Shown here one piece after another: positions 1 through 12,000 of a stretch of DNA of 64,000 bases; position 1 is the stretch's first letter; each line of letters opens with the position of its first letter. A program made the position numbers and the translations under genes. The notes under the pieces were generated by a model, which searched no databases, had not been told where the DNA came from, and was given only the letters and a program-made list of their open reading frames with translations. Source of the stretch: Jaapia argillacea MUCL 33604 (Eukaryota; Basidiomycota; Agaricomycetes; Jaapiales; Jaapiaceae); assembly GCA_000697665.1 (NCBI GenBank), contig KL197711.1:1741254-1805253 (forward strand). The letters run 5' to 3'.

Positions 1-3000
1 ACCCCCACGAATCCTTACATAATGTCATCTTTCACTTTTCTATGAATGTACTGTCCCCGAGTAGGCTGAAATTTGATTCAATGTCTCCAAATCCGTAGCA
101 TATATTTTATCCATCCATGCTACATAGTGTGGTTAAATAGCTAACAAAATCCCAATCAAAACTCGTCAATAATAATATAGAACTCAGTGATACTACGGGG
201 GATATAGTCAGAAGGGTGTGTGGAGTGATATACGGCGTAGCAGCCCATGGTGCGGGAGGATGAAATTCACTGAGCTCGAAGGGCGCGAGCAAGATGTCCG
301 TGGGCTGGGTTCGTTGTGTCCGGGTAGCAAACGACTACGACGGGAGACTGGTGGCGAAACTCCATGGGGGAGACAAGCGAGCCACGCAAAGCTCCGGTAG
401 AGGTATGCCATTTGCTATCGCTATGTGGCGATCAGTCCGTAGCAAGAACCCTAGCGAGTCAGACTTTCTGACCTCGGTGACATCTGGCCCACCCGGGGAA
501 GGGCTCGTTCCGTTGGAGGGTATTGCAGGTGTGTAACCATGAGTAGATGTTGCCAGAACAAGAAGAAATCCAAGAAGAGCTAACGCTCGAGCGGCACTGA
601 GTGAGCTAAGGATGAAGCCCATAAACACAGAAATACCAGGAATTATGTGGGGCTTAGGATGCGTAGGGAAGTGCAGGAATGATTTTACAGCCTAACTGTT
701 CATTTAAGTGGAATGCCTCCTTACGACAATTTACAGCGCTTTTCGAACCAGCAAGCAGTGCTAGCATTGAAGTTGTTCAGCCACATGTGGCTGTGCAACG
801 CTGTGCAGAAGTCCAAGCGAGATCGACCATTCGGTTACATAAGGGTACTGATTCCACAACTGTGATATGTTCGAAGGACAGGCAGTCAGACTTTGGCTGG
901 CATGGGATGTCATATCATAGTCACCTCCACTTCGAGTCGTTAAGTCGCTTGTTCGACCAACATGTGCGCTCAGTCCTGCGTCCATAATATGGAATATCAC
1001 AGAACGACATACTTCTCTGACCAGGAGAAAGGAGGAAGTGAACGATGACTTGCGGGCTGCCGATGTTCTAATCGCTCACCGAGTCAATTGAGAGGGGCTC
1101 TGAGCCCGAAAAACTGAGGGAAAGGGATTGACGCAGATCGACAGTCAGGGACATTGTCTCCTCGTGCGAGTCACTTCCACAAATTCGAAGCGCATGCAGC
1201 GGATAAATAAGAATAACTCTCTGCACGAATATTGTGAATTATAGTGCGGGCTGAATGGAGAGGACTCACGTCGCTAAACAATACGCAGGGGATAAAAGCG
1301 ATGAGACTAGAAAACATTTTAGCTCCTCTATTTCGAGCTAGTGAACATATTGTTAGTCGATGAGTTCCCTGAGGCGAGAGGAAATCCACCACGCTGCCGC
1401 TGCACGTTTGCAAGGTCACATTGGCCCATCTCGATGCGCGACAAATTCCAGTGGCATATAATCATGACGCCGGTCGTAGTGATGCTTCAGATCAATGTAT
1501 TATCGCCCCCTTCAATGTCGGTATCACAAATAAAGCATTGAAACAGTCGTTAAGAAGACTCACCTGGCTAATCCCATGACCATCAGTTCCCATGAGCTCA
1601 GTAATACATCGTTGCCGCTCAATAGACTACATCACGGACTGACAGAAGGCAACGCGGCCTGCACCAGAAGAAGCACCTTGACCATTCATTAGTACGACAC
1701 CATCGACACGGGATTTAAAGCGGATAACGAACGTGACGAACTCCATCTACCAGGTCAGACATTCGGCCCGCCAGGGTAAATGTGGGTTGAAAAGTTGCTT
1801 GATGTTGAGAGACGAACACTTCTATCAGCAGCCTCAGACCTTGCGAGAGATGAAGGGATATATCCTGGCCAACATCTCGCTTGATGTTGGCGATATCGTG
1901 AGCGACTCAGAGACAGAGAGGCGTTTGCCGAGCGGTGGTGGGCGTGGGAATGAGGCATTTATTTAGCCAATGGGAATGTTTTCAATTCCGAATTGAAGAA
2001 AAGCGCCGGTGGAGACAGAACCGAACAACATTGATGCGGGAGAAGCCCGACCGCTGCGCCACCTCTGAGTAGAATTGACCCAAGTACGAGTCACCGTTTT
2101 CTCCTTCAAGCTCACCAAGCGTGGAACTTGCTGTAAGAAATATGGGCGTCGACACTGTAAGTCTAAATAAATATACTTGCATACAAGTATATTGCAATGG
2201 TACTTACTATCCTCACCTCCTTGACTGTCATCTCTGTAGTGTCAGAGTCGTGGCACCAGAACATCGAGACAAGTCGCCTCGTGTAACCAATCTCTGCAAC
2301 GGGGTGCAGTCTAAGTCCCGATCCCGAGGGCAAATCAGACGGGAAATCGCGACGGATGGGAAATCAAGAACCATGTCCCAACTGTTCTTCCTGCTTCCCT
2401 GCACCCTCCTGCTGAGCAGTGAGCCTGGCGATGAGCCTAAGTGACAACTTCGCACCGGTGTGGTCTTTGACGCCTCCACATGAACTTAGTGGTCCTCCCA
2501 CCGAGGCATCCAAGGCCAAAGGGGATATATCGCGACGGGCCTCGGTTTGGGTAAAGAACAACCTGGCCATACGTTGCACCAGTACCGCGGCTACCCATTG
2601 AGCTCCCAGTAGCTCTGGCAGCCTGAGAATACCACGTCCGATACATTGACAGTGGTGGTAGGCAAGTCGACTCTCAGCGGCTCCCTCGTTCCCTGCCGTT
2701 GTCACTTCCAATCGCAGTTCCATCACGACGGCTCATGACCTTCTCTGCATACTTCGTGGGAGTTGCGGATTCAGAGCACTCGTGCCGTTTTCTGAGAACG
2801 GCAAGCTCCTGACCCACAGCAGACGAACAGGAGGTAATGTAAACGGCGAGATGTCTACATCTTATGTCAAGCATCAAATCGTCCTGTCAACATATTGACC
2901 ACTTCATTGTTCTTAGGCTTTGGTTTCGCTTCTGTTCTATGAGAATGGGAAGCTCTTGATGCCGCATGGGAGAGTGGTGGAGTGACCTCCAACAGTGAGA

Positions 3001-3079
3001 CATCCGCCATGTCCAGGCATATATCACCCAAGAATTCTGCTGACCCCCCTTCTAACCCTTCGTATCATTCTCACCCAGT
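1..3079. other. Region without a firmly recognisable gene
   Basis: Only short open frames occur here. The most gene-like is a minus-strand frame described separately (335-622). Several others overlap on both strands with no recognisable domain, no consistent splice structure and no shared composition. The sequence between about 2980 and 3079 is the probable promoter and 5' leader of the sulfide:quinone oxidoreductase that starts at 3080. Nothing else can be supported. Confidence 0.5.
335..622 (-). CDS. possible small secreted protein (hypothetical)
   Basis: A 95-codon frame starts at an ATG. Its N-terminus resembles a signal peptide: a short leader followed by a hydrophobic run rich in Ala and Leu (ARALALLGFLLVLATSTHG), with a plausible cleavage after the small residues. 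The rest is Pro/Ser/Gly-rich and matches no domain I know. There is no second copy or extended splice structure to support it, so it could be chance. The call rests on the hydrophobic leader only. Confidence 0.2.
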   Translation of the reverse strand: MGFILSSLSAARALALLGFLLVLATSTHGYTPAIPSNGTSPSPGGPDVTEVRKSDSLGFLLRTDRHIAIANGIPLPELCVARLSPPWSFATSLPS

Positions 3080-4861
3080 ATGCTCGCCGTACAGAGGAAA
3101 GCAGCATCCAGAGTGGCCATTGGCAACCGGTGGGCGTCTACAACCTCTGATCCAGGCAAATACAAAGTTCTTGTCCTCGGTGGAGGTATGTAGCTCGCAA
3201 CGCTCTCGAATTCTGAAGAACTCTCTCACCCCTCGTAGGATCAGCTGGGTTGAATGTCGCCAACCAGGTTTACGACCGGTTCAAGTCAGCTGGGAAAGCG
3301 CTTAACGCTGGTGACGTTGCAATAGTAGACGCTTCCGAATGGCATAACTATCAGGTATGATATCCCTCACAGTTCGTGCGCCCCCACTTATTTTGTCCAA
3401 TTGCCTTCTAGCCCGGCTGGTCCGTTTTCTGTCGCTTTTTCGAGTGTTTCCAAAACCTAACACGAGCTTCCCATCACTAGGACTCTTGTCGGCTCTGGTC
3501 TGAAAACAAAGGAGGAACTGCGTCGACCCCTGGCTTCTCTCATCCCGCCCCATATTACGCATGTCGTCGACAGTGTCAAGTCCTTTTCTCCTCAGTCGAA
3601 TTCGATAACCACTGCTTCTGGCCGAACGTTATCCTACGATACACTAGTGGTAGCCACGGGATTGAAGATCAATTACGAAGGCATCCCAGGCTTGTCCAAA
3701 GGGCTTGCAGACCCCAAGTCGGGTGTTTCGACTATCTATTCCTATGACACTTGCGACAAGGTTTGGAGGGAGATTGATGGTCTCAAGTCCGGGAAGGCTA
3801 TCTTCACCCAGCCAGCGGGTATCATCAAATGTCCAGGAGGTATATAATTAACTGGATGGATATTTACTTCATTTTGACTGACATATACTCAGCCCCTCAA
3901 AAGATCATGTGGCAGGCTTGGTCTCACTGGAAGAAAACCGGCCGTGACGATGCCATTAGGACCGAGTTCTGGAATGGCATGCCCACTATGTTCAGCGTCA
4001 AGAAATACTCTGATGCCTTGAACGCGCTCCGTCTCGAACGGGGGATTGGTGCCGAATTCCAACACAACCTTTCGTCGATTGATGTCGACAATCGCATCGC
4101 AACCTTCACAAAGCCCGACGGCACCACTACCTCCACCGACTACTCCATGCTCCACGTGGTCCCTCCTCAAGTACCGTTGGACGTCATGAAGGGGCAGCCG
4201 ATTTGCGATGAGGCGGGATGGGTGGAGGTTGACAAGGACACGTTGCAGCATGTGAAGTTCTCAAATATTTGGGCGCTTGGGGATTGTTCAAACTTGCCAA
4301 CGAGCAGGACGGCTGCTGCGATCACATCACAGACCCCCGTCTTGACTGAGAACCTTTTCTCACTCGTGGACACCGGTAAGTTAAGTGAGGCAAAGTATAT
4401 TGGCTATACCAGTTGCCCAGTAAGTTTCGCATCTCCTCATTTCTATACATTTCTTAACAACACGGATAGTTGTTGACCGGTAACAACGAGTTGATGCTGG
4501 CTGAGTTCAAGTACGGTTTCGTTCCCCATGAAACATTCGCCAATTATCTTGGTGATCAAGCCACTCCGAGGAGGTGAGTTTCAGTGCTGTTTTACTTGAA
4601 GTTGTATCGTCTGATGAGAATCTCCTAGGGCGTATTACCATCTCAAAAAGGTGTGTGGTGAATCGCTGGCTTTCACCAAGTGAAGATGCTAAATCGAAAC
4701 AGGACTTCTTCCCCTTTGTTTACTTCAAGTACATGGTGAGTCTAGTTATTCGCTGACCTCGCTCAATCATGCATTCATGCTGACATGAGTCAAAGGTTAA
4801 GGGTGCTTGGTTTGGGCCATCGGGGATTATGCGGCCAGCATACTCTTCCGCCAACCCATGA
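3080..4861 (+). CDS. mitochondrial sulfide:quinone oxidoreductase (multi-exon)
   Basis: This flavoprotein oxidises sulfide to sulfane sulfur and passes electrons to ubiquinone at the inner mitochondrial membrane (SQR/HMT2 family). The first exon encodes a basic, Ser/Arg-rich leader (MLAVQRKAASRVAIGNRWAS) suited to a mitochondrial presequence. It runs into a Rossmann FAD fold, KVLVLGGG-SAGLNVANQVY, split by the first intron inside the glycine motif. Later exons carry YDTLVVATGLKINYEGIPGL, the domain around KIMWQAWSHWKKTGR, the second FAD motif FSNIWALGDCSNLPTSRTAA and the SQR-typical C-terminus IGYTSCPLLTGNNELMLAEF, ending KYMVKGAWFGPSGIMRPAYS. Introns are short GT-AG types. The first ATG of the presequence was chosen as start; the stop is at 4859-4861. 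Family assignment is strong; mitochondrial location is inferred from the leader. Confidence 0.92.
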
Positions 4862-5634
4862 ATTGTCTGCGGACGAATTTCTCATCGGTCTTTTAACGGA
4901 AGCGGCGATTCTTCGATATAGACATCCGTACTACACATGTAGCTAGACTTCCACGTCGAATGTGCTGGGTCTTAAGCAAATGCACTAGTTAGTACGCAAT
5001 TATTGGGCGGTATCCTGGATTACAATTTCATGACTAGACTACGGGCATATCTACCAACCAAATCATGTCAGGTATCCATTAGGACGACGTCTTCCTTTAC
5101 ACGCTCCCACTCCTCTCCAAGTTCTCGATCCACGATACACTTCTCCATCATCTTCAAACACACTCTCGCATGCCCCTGGGCATCAGCTGTCACACTTTGC
5201 AGAGGTACCCCCAATTCATCACTGGCGAATTTCGTCACCCTCGCTCGGGGAGTTAACAAACTCCAGAAACAATCGAGGTGAAGATCAAGGTGCACCACGA
5301 GGTGACCTGCACGATGCTCGGAGCTTGGTCGTTGATCTGCCAAACACACGCCCAGCGTCTATGGACATTGGAGGGACTAGTGACTTGAGCGTCAAATGGG
5401 CTATCCAAATTACGGCGAGCAAGAGTCCGATTGTCGACTAGGGTTTCGGATCCAGGCACTGCAGATTCCACAGGTTTAATGCAGTTTGTATACGGTCGAG
5501 AATAGTATAACAACCAGCTCAATAGTACTCATAACGAGGATAAACTTTTTGGGACCTGAGGTTTGTTTCGTGCAAGTCGGGAAGGCGCCAGTTCGGCTGA
5601 TGGAAATCTCATAGGTCCCGTCCGAACTGCTAAC
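4862..5634. other. intergenic stretch, no gene called
   Basis: This holds the 3' flank of the sulfide oxidoreductase and the upstream flank of the broken gene at 5635. Minus-strand frames of about 90 codons (5068-5349, 5253-5522) overlap each other without a domain, signal or splice support. Confidence 0.4.
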
Positions 5635-6475
5635 ATGCCTCCCGCGTTCACTCAAACCGACTATTTCGTCAACAGCAGGCCCGTATATATGCGTATCCAA
5701 GAACATCACTGCACCTCGCCTGGTACCCCATACCTCTTCGCCGACGTCGACGACCATGGTATCAACAACACTTGGTTCCCTATGTGGAGGTCTCTCTAAG
5801 AGGGCAACAAGGTATGTCTTTTGTCTTCGTTGGGTTCTTGGTTATGGTGCTGATGCGTGTGTCATAGGGTCAATTGACGATGTATGGTATGAAGGGAGCA
5901 AAACATACAGTATGTACGAGACTTACATACTGGGGAAGAAGAGCTCGCATTCACCGGATCGGTGGGTTGTGCCATGTATTCAGAGGGCGGAGAGGGTTGA
6001 GAGGCGGATGATGAGGAGGATTAAGAGACAGGAGATGGAATGTCAGTTGGAAGATGAGAAGAGTCGTCGTCTGCATCTGGAGCAGGATTTTGAGGAGATG
6101 AGTTTGGAAGATCCCAAGGAGGTTGGGATGGGTTGTGATGATGAAGTTGAGATGGGGTGTGAGGAGGAGGATGAGATGGGGTCACATGAACCAGAGGATG
6201 AGGGGAGTTATGGGAGTGAGGTTTCAGTTGAGAGTGAAGTGGAGAGTGAGGATGAGGATGGTGGGAGGCCTTGTGATGGGGTTTGTGATATTATATTCAC
6301 TGGCAAGGTTAGTCTTCTTTCATTGATGTTTCCACCACCCATTACTGATGTTCTCGTGTTAGTGTAGACTGATACTTGACACGGTGAAGCCTGGGACACA
6401 TTCCAATATTATGGCTGCTTCCATCCTTATGACTGCCCAAGGTCAAGCTCAGCCATGATGTGTGCCACAAGAGTG
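5635..6475 (+). pseudogene. broken basidiomycete-specific protein (DVWYEG / TDxxHGxAW family)
   Basis: Recognisable pieces of an Agaricomycete family follow one another: an N-terminal block with DYFVNSRPVYMRIQEHH and SPGTPYLFADVDDHGINNTW, a middle block SIDDVWYEGSKTYSMYETYI followed by HPDRWVVPCIQRAERVERRM, an acidic Glu/Asp/Ser-rich linker, then a C-terminal block TDT-stop-HGEAWDTFQYYG. The frame is interrupted by an in-frame TAA (5797-5799) where the family has Arg, and by a TGA after TDT (about 6375). The splice between the first two blocks does not keep frame. Members of this family are known to me only as uncharacterised Agaricomycete proteins; no activity is inferred. The family resemblance comes from memory of motif order, not from a search. 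Confidence 0.55.
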
Positions 6476-7229
6476 AGTGTGCAGCAAGACTAAGGTGTGT
6501 GGTAAAAGTCCTGTTATGGGGCAAGTTGGTTGGGCAGCCAGGAATTGCTGATGTTCTCTGCAATTGGACACAACAGTGTGCAGAGACCCATTGATAGTGC
6601 ACATTACAGATTTTAAGCCCATTGATGTTATAAATAGCATGTACAAATAAAGAGATTGAATACTACATGTTCTGGATGCCTTGACCCAACCAACTCAGTC
6701 ACTGCACTCTTTCTCCAGAATACTCCTAAGTGTGTCCCTTTGCCAAATCACCCCCCTACTGTTATGAGTGCCTTAGCGTTAGCGTAAGGTAGCGAATAAG
6801 GCTTGTAAGTCTTCTGGGTACTTCTTGCTAACTAGTACTCAGGCTACGATGTTGAAGAGTAGAGGATGGCGATGAGGGAGCGAACCGGTTGAAGGATACA
6901 ACTAAAGCGCTGTATTGTTCAAGTGGACAAGCTACCGAATACAAAGTAGGTAGGTGTCCTTATATACTACAGGAACAATGGGTTATCGAACAATGTACTA
7001 TAGACAATAATGAACGAGACAATGTCTAAGGACAATGGCGAGTGAGTTAAGGTTCAGAACAATGACGATGAACAATGAAGGTAGAACAATGAAACGGAGA
7101 ACAATGACGCAGCTGTACGAGGCTGTACCAGACGAGTCATTGAATGCTATAAATAGTACAAGGTCCATGATAAGATAATGTCCGAGATAAGATAGGATAA
7201 GATAAGATAAGATGAAAGAATGCTAAGTA
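6476..7229. other. AT-rich non-coding block with simple repeats
   Basis: There is no gene. From about 6960 to 7110 the motif acaatg/gaacaatg recurs many times, and a short GATAA-type microsatellite lies near 7190-7213. Base composition is clearly more AT-rich than in the housekeeping genes on either side. Confidence 0.5.
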
Positions 7230-7566
7230 TCATAGACAAGGGAAATGATACGAAAGCGAATGAAGTCTGATAAAAAGAATGAAAACAGCAGTAAATCTAC
7301 AAGTCCAGACGCGTTCACAACACCTACAGAGTGCCTCAAACCTTTCCCACTCAAAGATGCTCCAATTAACTGACTTGTCAAGGAATGGCTTGAGTGTGGT
7401 GGAATTAAGCTCATATTTTATCTGAAAATGCCATTAGCAGCAATGTTGTTTGGACACAGTGATGTCTTACCAGCAGATCCTTTGCATTTTGGGTCCATTT
7501 ATCATAGCCCCAGATATTCTGGAGGTTGATAGAACTGATGAGAAGGTTGCAGGCACAAGTGTTGAG
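7230..7566 (-). CDS. small spliced reading frame, unrecognised, probably a gene fragment
   Basis: Two exon-like pieces join cleanly on the minus strand. The first (7471-7566, 32 codons) includes INLQNIWGYDKWTQNAKDLL. A 49-nt intron follows, with GTAAG donor, a CTAAT branch-like site and TTTCAG acceptor. The second (7230-7421) includes LKPFLDKSVNWSIFEWERF and ends at a TGA. The phase-0 join and canonical intron signals argue for real coding origin. No upstream exon with a start codon was found, and no domain is recognised. It could be the 3' end of a decayed gene or of a mobile element. Confidence 0.3.
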
Positions 7567-9066
7567 CTTTTGGTATGTGTTAAGATCGTTACTTCAACAA
7601 AGTATATGATGTAAGACTTGGATACTTCTCTGATGTTACCTAGGCTACAGCCCCAGAAGTAGAACAATGAGACTATTAGAGGTTTCCAGACAGATAATCA
7701 GACAGAGATCAAGTTAGGACAATGTGAATAAAGATAATGATCTATATTGACAAAGTGAACAAGATGGGGAATACTAGTGAATACAGGGAAGTATATATAC
7801 TAAGATGAAGCACAGTCCATAGTCTGTAGTCCACAGTTGATGGTCTGATCTATGAGTCAGAGACATAGGGGTCTGTAGTTCATGGCCCAGATCATACTGG
7901 AAGGTGGAGTGTCAATGTAGCAGGAGGTCAGAGGGATAAAGTTTGAGTGCAAGCAAAGGATGATGCACTAGAGGTCGGATGTGTAGGAACGAGGATGTGT
8001 CAGAGGGATGTTGAAGGGATATGAACCTGTCCCTTATGTTCAGGAGGGATATGATTGTAGTACTGGATGATCCATATATGGAAGGATTAGATATCTGTGA
8101 GGAGTGTCGAGATAACAAGAAAATGAAAATAGGTGTAGTGTGGTGTGATTCTTAACAGTATGTCTTAATGAGATGGTCAAGGTCCTGGATACTGGTAAGC
8201 TCAACCATAATGTTGGATAAAGGGGGATGTGATGTGATGTGATGTGATAATCAAATGTCTAGTCAAATGTCAGTCATGGCAGTTACTGTGGTCCCATGAT
8301 ACAGATTGCACCTAGCAGTCTGTTGGACTCATGGATGGTGTGTCAGGCTAGAACTAGGGTCAGACTCTCCTGGTCATAGGGTTGATTGATGTCACTGGAA
8401 TGGACAATAAACTGTTGGAATCCTAGAGTGAGACATCTCAAGTGGCAAATAGTGGCAACAATCAGTAGAGTGCTGGGTGGACATCAGCCAGTTGCTAGTA
8501 ATGAGCAGGAAAGAATTCCTTTGCTGCTGGACATTGGCCAGCCACTAGTAATGATAGTGCTGGGTAGTCTCATAGGTCAGCTGGTACATTAATAATGGTG
8601 TGTCCACTGGCTCATTATCATTGGTAGCAGACATGTGTTGGCCAATGTCTGCTGGCACATTACTAGTGTACCATATGCAATGTCCACTACCCATTACTAT
8701 TGGGTTAAAATTGCTAAACAGTTGTGAGCTATCACTAGCTAGATGTGGGTTCTTCTTAGTATGTTATCTTCACACTTTGTCTGTACTTTGTCTGTATTGG
8801 CTTACAGTTGTTTTCAGACCTCTGGTAGGGTTCATGGCCTGCCTCATAGGGGCCTTGAAGCCAACTTCTCTGATTATTCCCTTGTGTTCTAGTATATAGG
8901 TCTCATTTAAGTTTTGAAATCTTCTGTTAATAGTTTCAGAGCTTTTACCAGGAATTTGATATGGTGATTATACAACAGATGTATTGATCTAGCCTTTTCT
9001 GAATTGTGGAGACACAAGATTCATTATAAAGGGTGGGATATTGGAAGCAAAGCAAGTTGATCAAAT
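7567..9066. other. AT-rich non-coding block with simple and inverted repeats
   Basis: No gene is called. A (GATGT)n microsatellite lies near 8228-8250. Between about 8470 and 8700 the words gccag-ctagtaatg and cattactagt recur in both orientations, around variants of gacatyggcca, giving imperfect inverted repeats. An open plus-strand frame (8600-8899) lies over these repeats and is probably not coding. Confidence 0.4.
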
Positions 9067-12000
9067 CTACAGTACTGCAAACAAGTTAAAAAAATAGAAA
9101 ACTGGAAGAATAAAGTGGAACACATACTAAGCTGATGATCACCAATTAGAGAATGTAAGACTCTCTGACACTCTTCTGTATCAGCCCAAAAAGACTCAGG
9201 ATCCATCTCCAAACTTTTGATGGCCTCTGCAAGCTTATTCAAAATTTCCAATGCCTTGACATGGTGCCACATTCGCCGAAATATTGTCTCCCAGGTGTTT
9301 GTGCCATGATAAAGAAAGGAGTGCTTTGCAATGATAGCACTGGCTAGATTAAGGTAAAATATGCAAATAACATATGTTAATGCTACATACCAGCGATGGC
9401 ATAGATTGCTTTTTGATAAGTTGAAAGTCCAATGGTCTAGTAAATTATAACATGAAAATAAAAAAGTAGCTAGCAGGTTTAAGGCATACCCGATATTGAA
9501 GCCAGTTACAGAAATTGTGCAGAAGTGAGGAGTAGTATCCCTATACAAGTAAAACCACATCAAGTCAATATAGATACAAATACTGGGGAGAGAGTTATTA
9601 GGCCACTTACTCTCTACTCATATAATTAAAATGTTGAACAAAGATTTAGCAATATGATAAACAGATGAGAATGCTACTACACACAAACTGGTATGATAGA
9701 GAACATAAGCTGGGTGAGAGACTGGGGCCAAAGTGACCAAAGTGAACAAAGCACTCACATCCTGTCAATGCAACCCACGAGGTAGAGAAGATAAGCCAGC
9801 TAAGAGACTGGACCCAAAGTGGACAAGGCACTCACATACTGTTAATGCAGCCCATGGAGCAGAGAACATGAGCTGGCTGAGAGACTGGGGCCAAAGTGGA
9901 CAAAGCACTCACTTCCTGTCAATGCAACCCAGGAAGCAGAGAACATAAGCTGGCTGAGGGCTAAAGTGGACAAAACACTCACCTTCTGTCAATGCAATCC
10001 AGGGAGCAGAGAACATGAGCTGGCTAAGTGGCTGGAGCCAAAGTGAACAAAGCACTCACATTCTGTTGATGCAACCCAGGGAGCAGAGAACATGAACTGG
10101 CTGAGAGATTGGGGTGGAAGTGGAGAAAGCACTCACATCCTGTCAATGCAACCCAGGGAGCAGAGAAAATGAGCTGGCTGAGAGACTGGAGCCAAAGTGG
10201 ACAAAGCACTTACCAACTGTTGAGGCAACCCAGGGAGCAGAGAACATGAACTGGCTGAGAGACTGGGGTGGAGGTGGAGAAAGTACTCACATCCTGTAGA
10301 TGTAAACCAGGAGCAGAGAACATGAGTGGGCTGAGAGACTGGGGCCAAAGTAGACAAAGCACTCACTAACTGTTGATGCAACCTAGGTAGAGAACATGAG
10401 TTGGCTGAGAGACTGGGGCTAAAGTGGACAAAGCACTCACATCCTGTCAATGCAACCTAGAAAGTAGAGAACATGAGCTGGCTGAGAGACTGAAGCCAAA
10501 GTGGACAAAGCACTCACCAACTGTTGATGCAACCCATAAAGCAGAGAACATGAGCTGGCTGAGAGACTAGGACTAAAGTGGACAAAGCACTCACATCCTG
10601 CCAATGCAACCCAGGAAGCAGAGAACATGAGCTGGCTAAGAGACTGGGGCCAAAGTAGACAAAGCACTTACCATCTGTCAATGCAACCCAGAGAGCAGAG
10701 AACATGAGCTGGCTGAGAGACTGGGGCCAAAGTGGACAAAGCACTTACATCCTATCATTGTAATCCAGGGAGCAGAGAATATGAGCTGACTAAGAGACTG
10801 GGGCCCAAGTGGACAAAGCACTCACATACTTTTGATGCAACCAAGGGAGCAGAGAACATGAGCTGGCTGAGAGACTGGGGCCAAAGTGGACAAAGGACTC
10901 ACCTCCTGTTCATATAACCCAGGAAGCAGAGAATATGAGCTGGCTGAGAGACTGGGGCCAAAATGGAGAAAGCACTTACCAACTGTCAATGCAACCCAGG
11001 GAGCAGAGAACATAAGCTGGCTAAGAGACTGGGGCCAAAGTAGACAAAGCACTCACATCCTGTTGATGCAACCCAGGAAGCAGAGAACATAAGATGGCTG
11101 AGAGACTAGGGCCAAAGTGTACAAAACACTCACTCTCTGTCAATGTAACCCATGGAGCAGCAAACATGAGCTGGCTGAGAGACTGGGGTCAAAGTGGACA
11201 AAGCACTCACAGTCTGTTAATGCAACCCAGGGAGCAGAGAATATGATCTGGCTGAGAGACTGGGGCCAAAGTGGACAAAGCACTCACACACTATTGATAC
11301 AACCCAGGAAGCAGAGAATACAACCTGGCTGAGAGACTAGGGCCAAAGTGGACAAAGTACTTACAAACTGTCAGGGAGCAGAGAACATCAGTTGCCTGGG
11401 GGACTGAGACCAAAATTTATCAGGTACTAACCATCCATGGATACCAAGATAATACCCTTCCAACCCATTTCTCAAAAAGTAACTCTTTTTGATCTCTATA
11501 TTCTTTATATACCAACTCACAAGCTCTATATCTCTTGTCAGTTGAGATTAACAATACTGAAAGCTTCTCACCTTTTAACTCCCCATTTTCCACATAAATC
11601 TAAATTATTCTTCTGAATACACACAAATAGCTGTCTCAATGTGTCATCACTAAGGACATCTACAGTTTTCTCTAGCAACTTGTCACAGTTTGTATCTGGC
11701 TTGTCCATATCTATATAAGATGTGAATAATAAACCTATAAAAGAGAAATAGTTCTTTCCTTGAAGTTGAACATCCCTTGATGGTGGAAACCTTGTTCCAT
11801 TGATAACATTTGCATACACATTAGTGAAGCGATGGGGTGCACATTTCAATGCCACATTAAATGCATCATTCTCCTCCCATCCTTTCGACATAAAGAATTG
11901 GTGAGTCTGGAGCACAAAATCATCAAATTTTGTGTATATTGCAATCACTGGAACTGCAAAGCTTTCAATTATAAATCTTCATCTGAGAACAACTAATACT

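Noticed and set aside
6770-7230. Possible solo LTR: a TGTTATGAG start with a TATATA box and repeated acaatg words
   Set aside because: No matching second copy in the window, no clear CA end, no target-site duplication, and no element coding sequence beside it.
8600-8899. Plus-strand 99-codon hydrophobic frame as a membrane protein
   Set aside because: It lies over imperfect inverted repeats in AT-rich DNA and has no splice or domain support.
9646-11332. Long open frames of 61-105 codons through the 77-bp repeat on both strands, as a repeat protein
   Set aside because: The unit length is not a multiple of three, so each unit shifts frame and a TGA is soon met. The frames overlap in all phases and show no consistent peptide repeat. 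The splice-site reading explains the strict AG-NNN-GT spacing.
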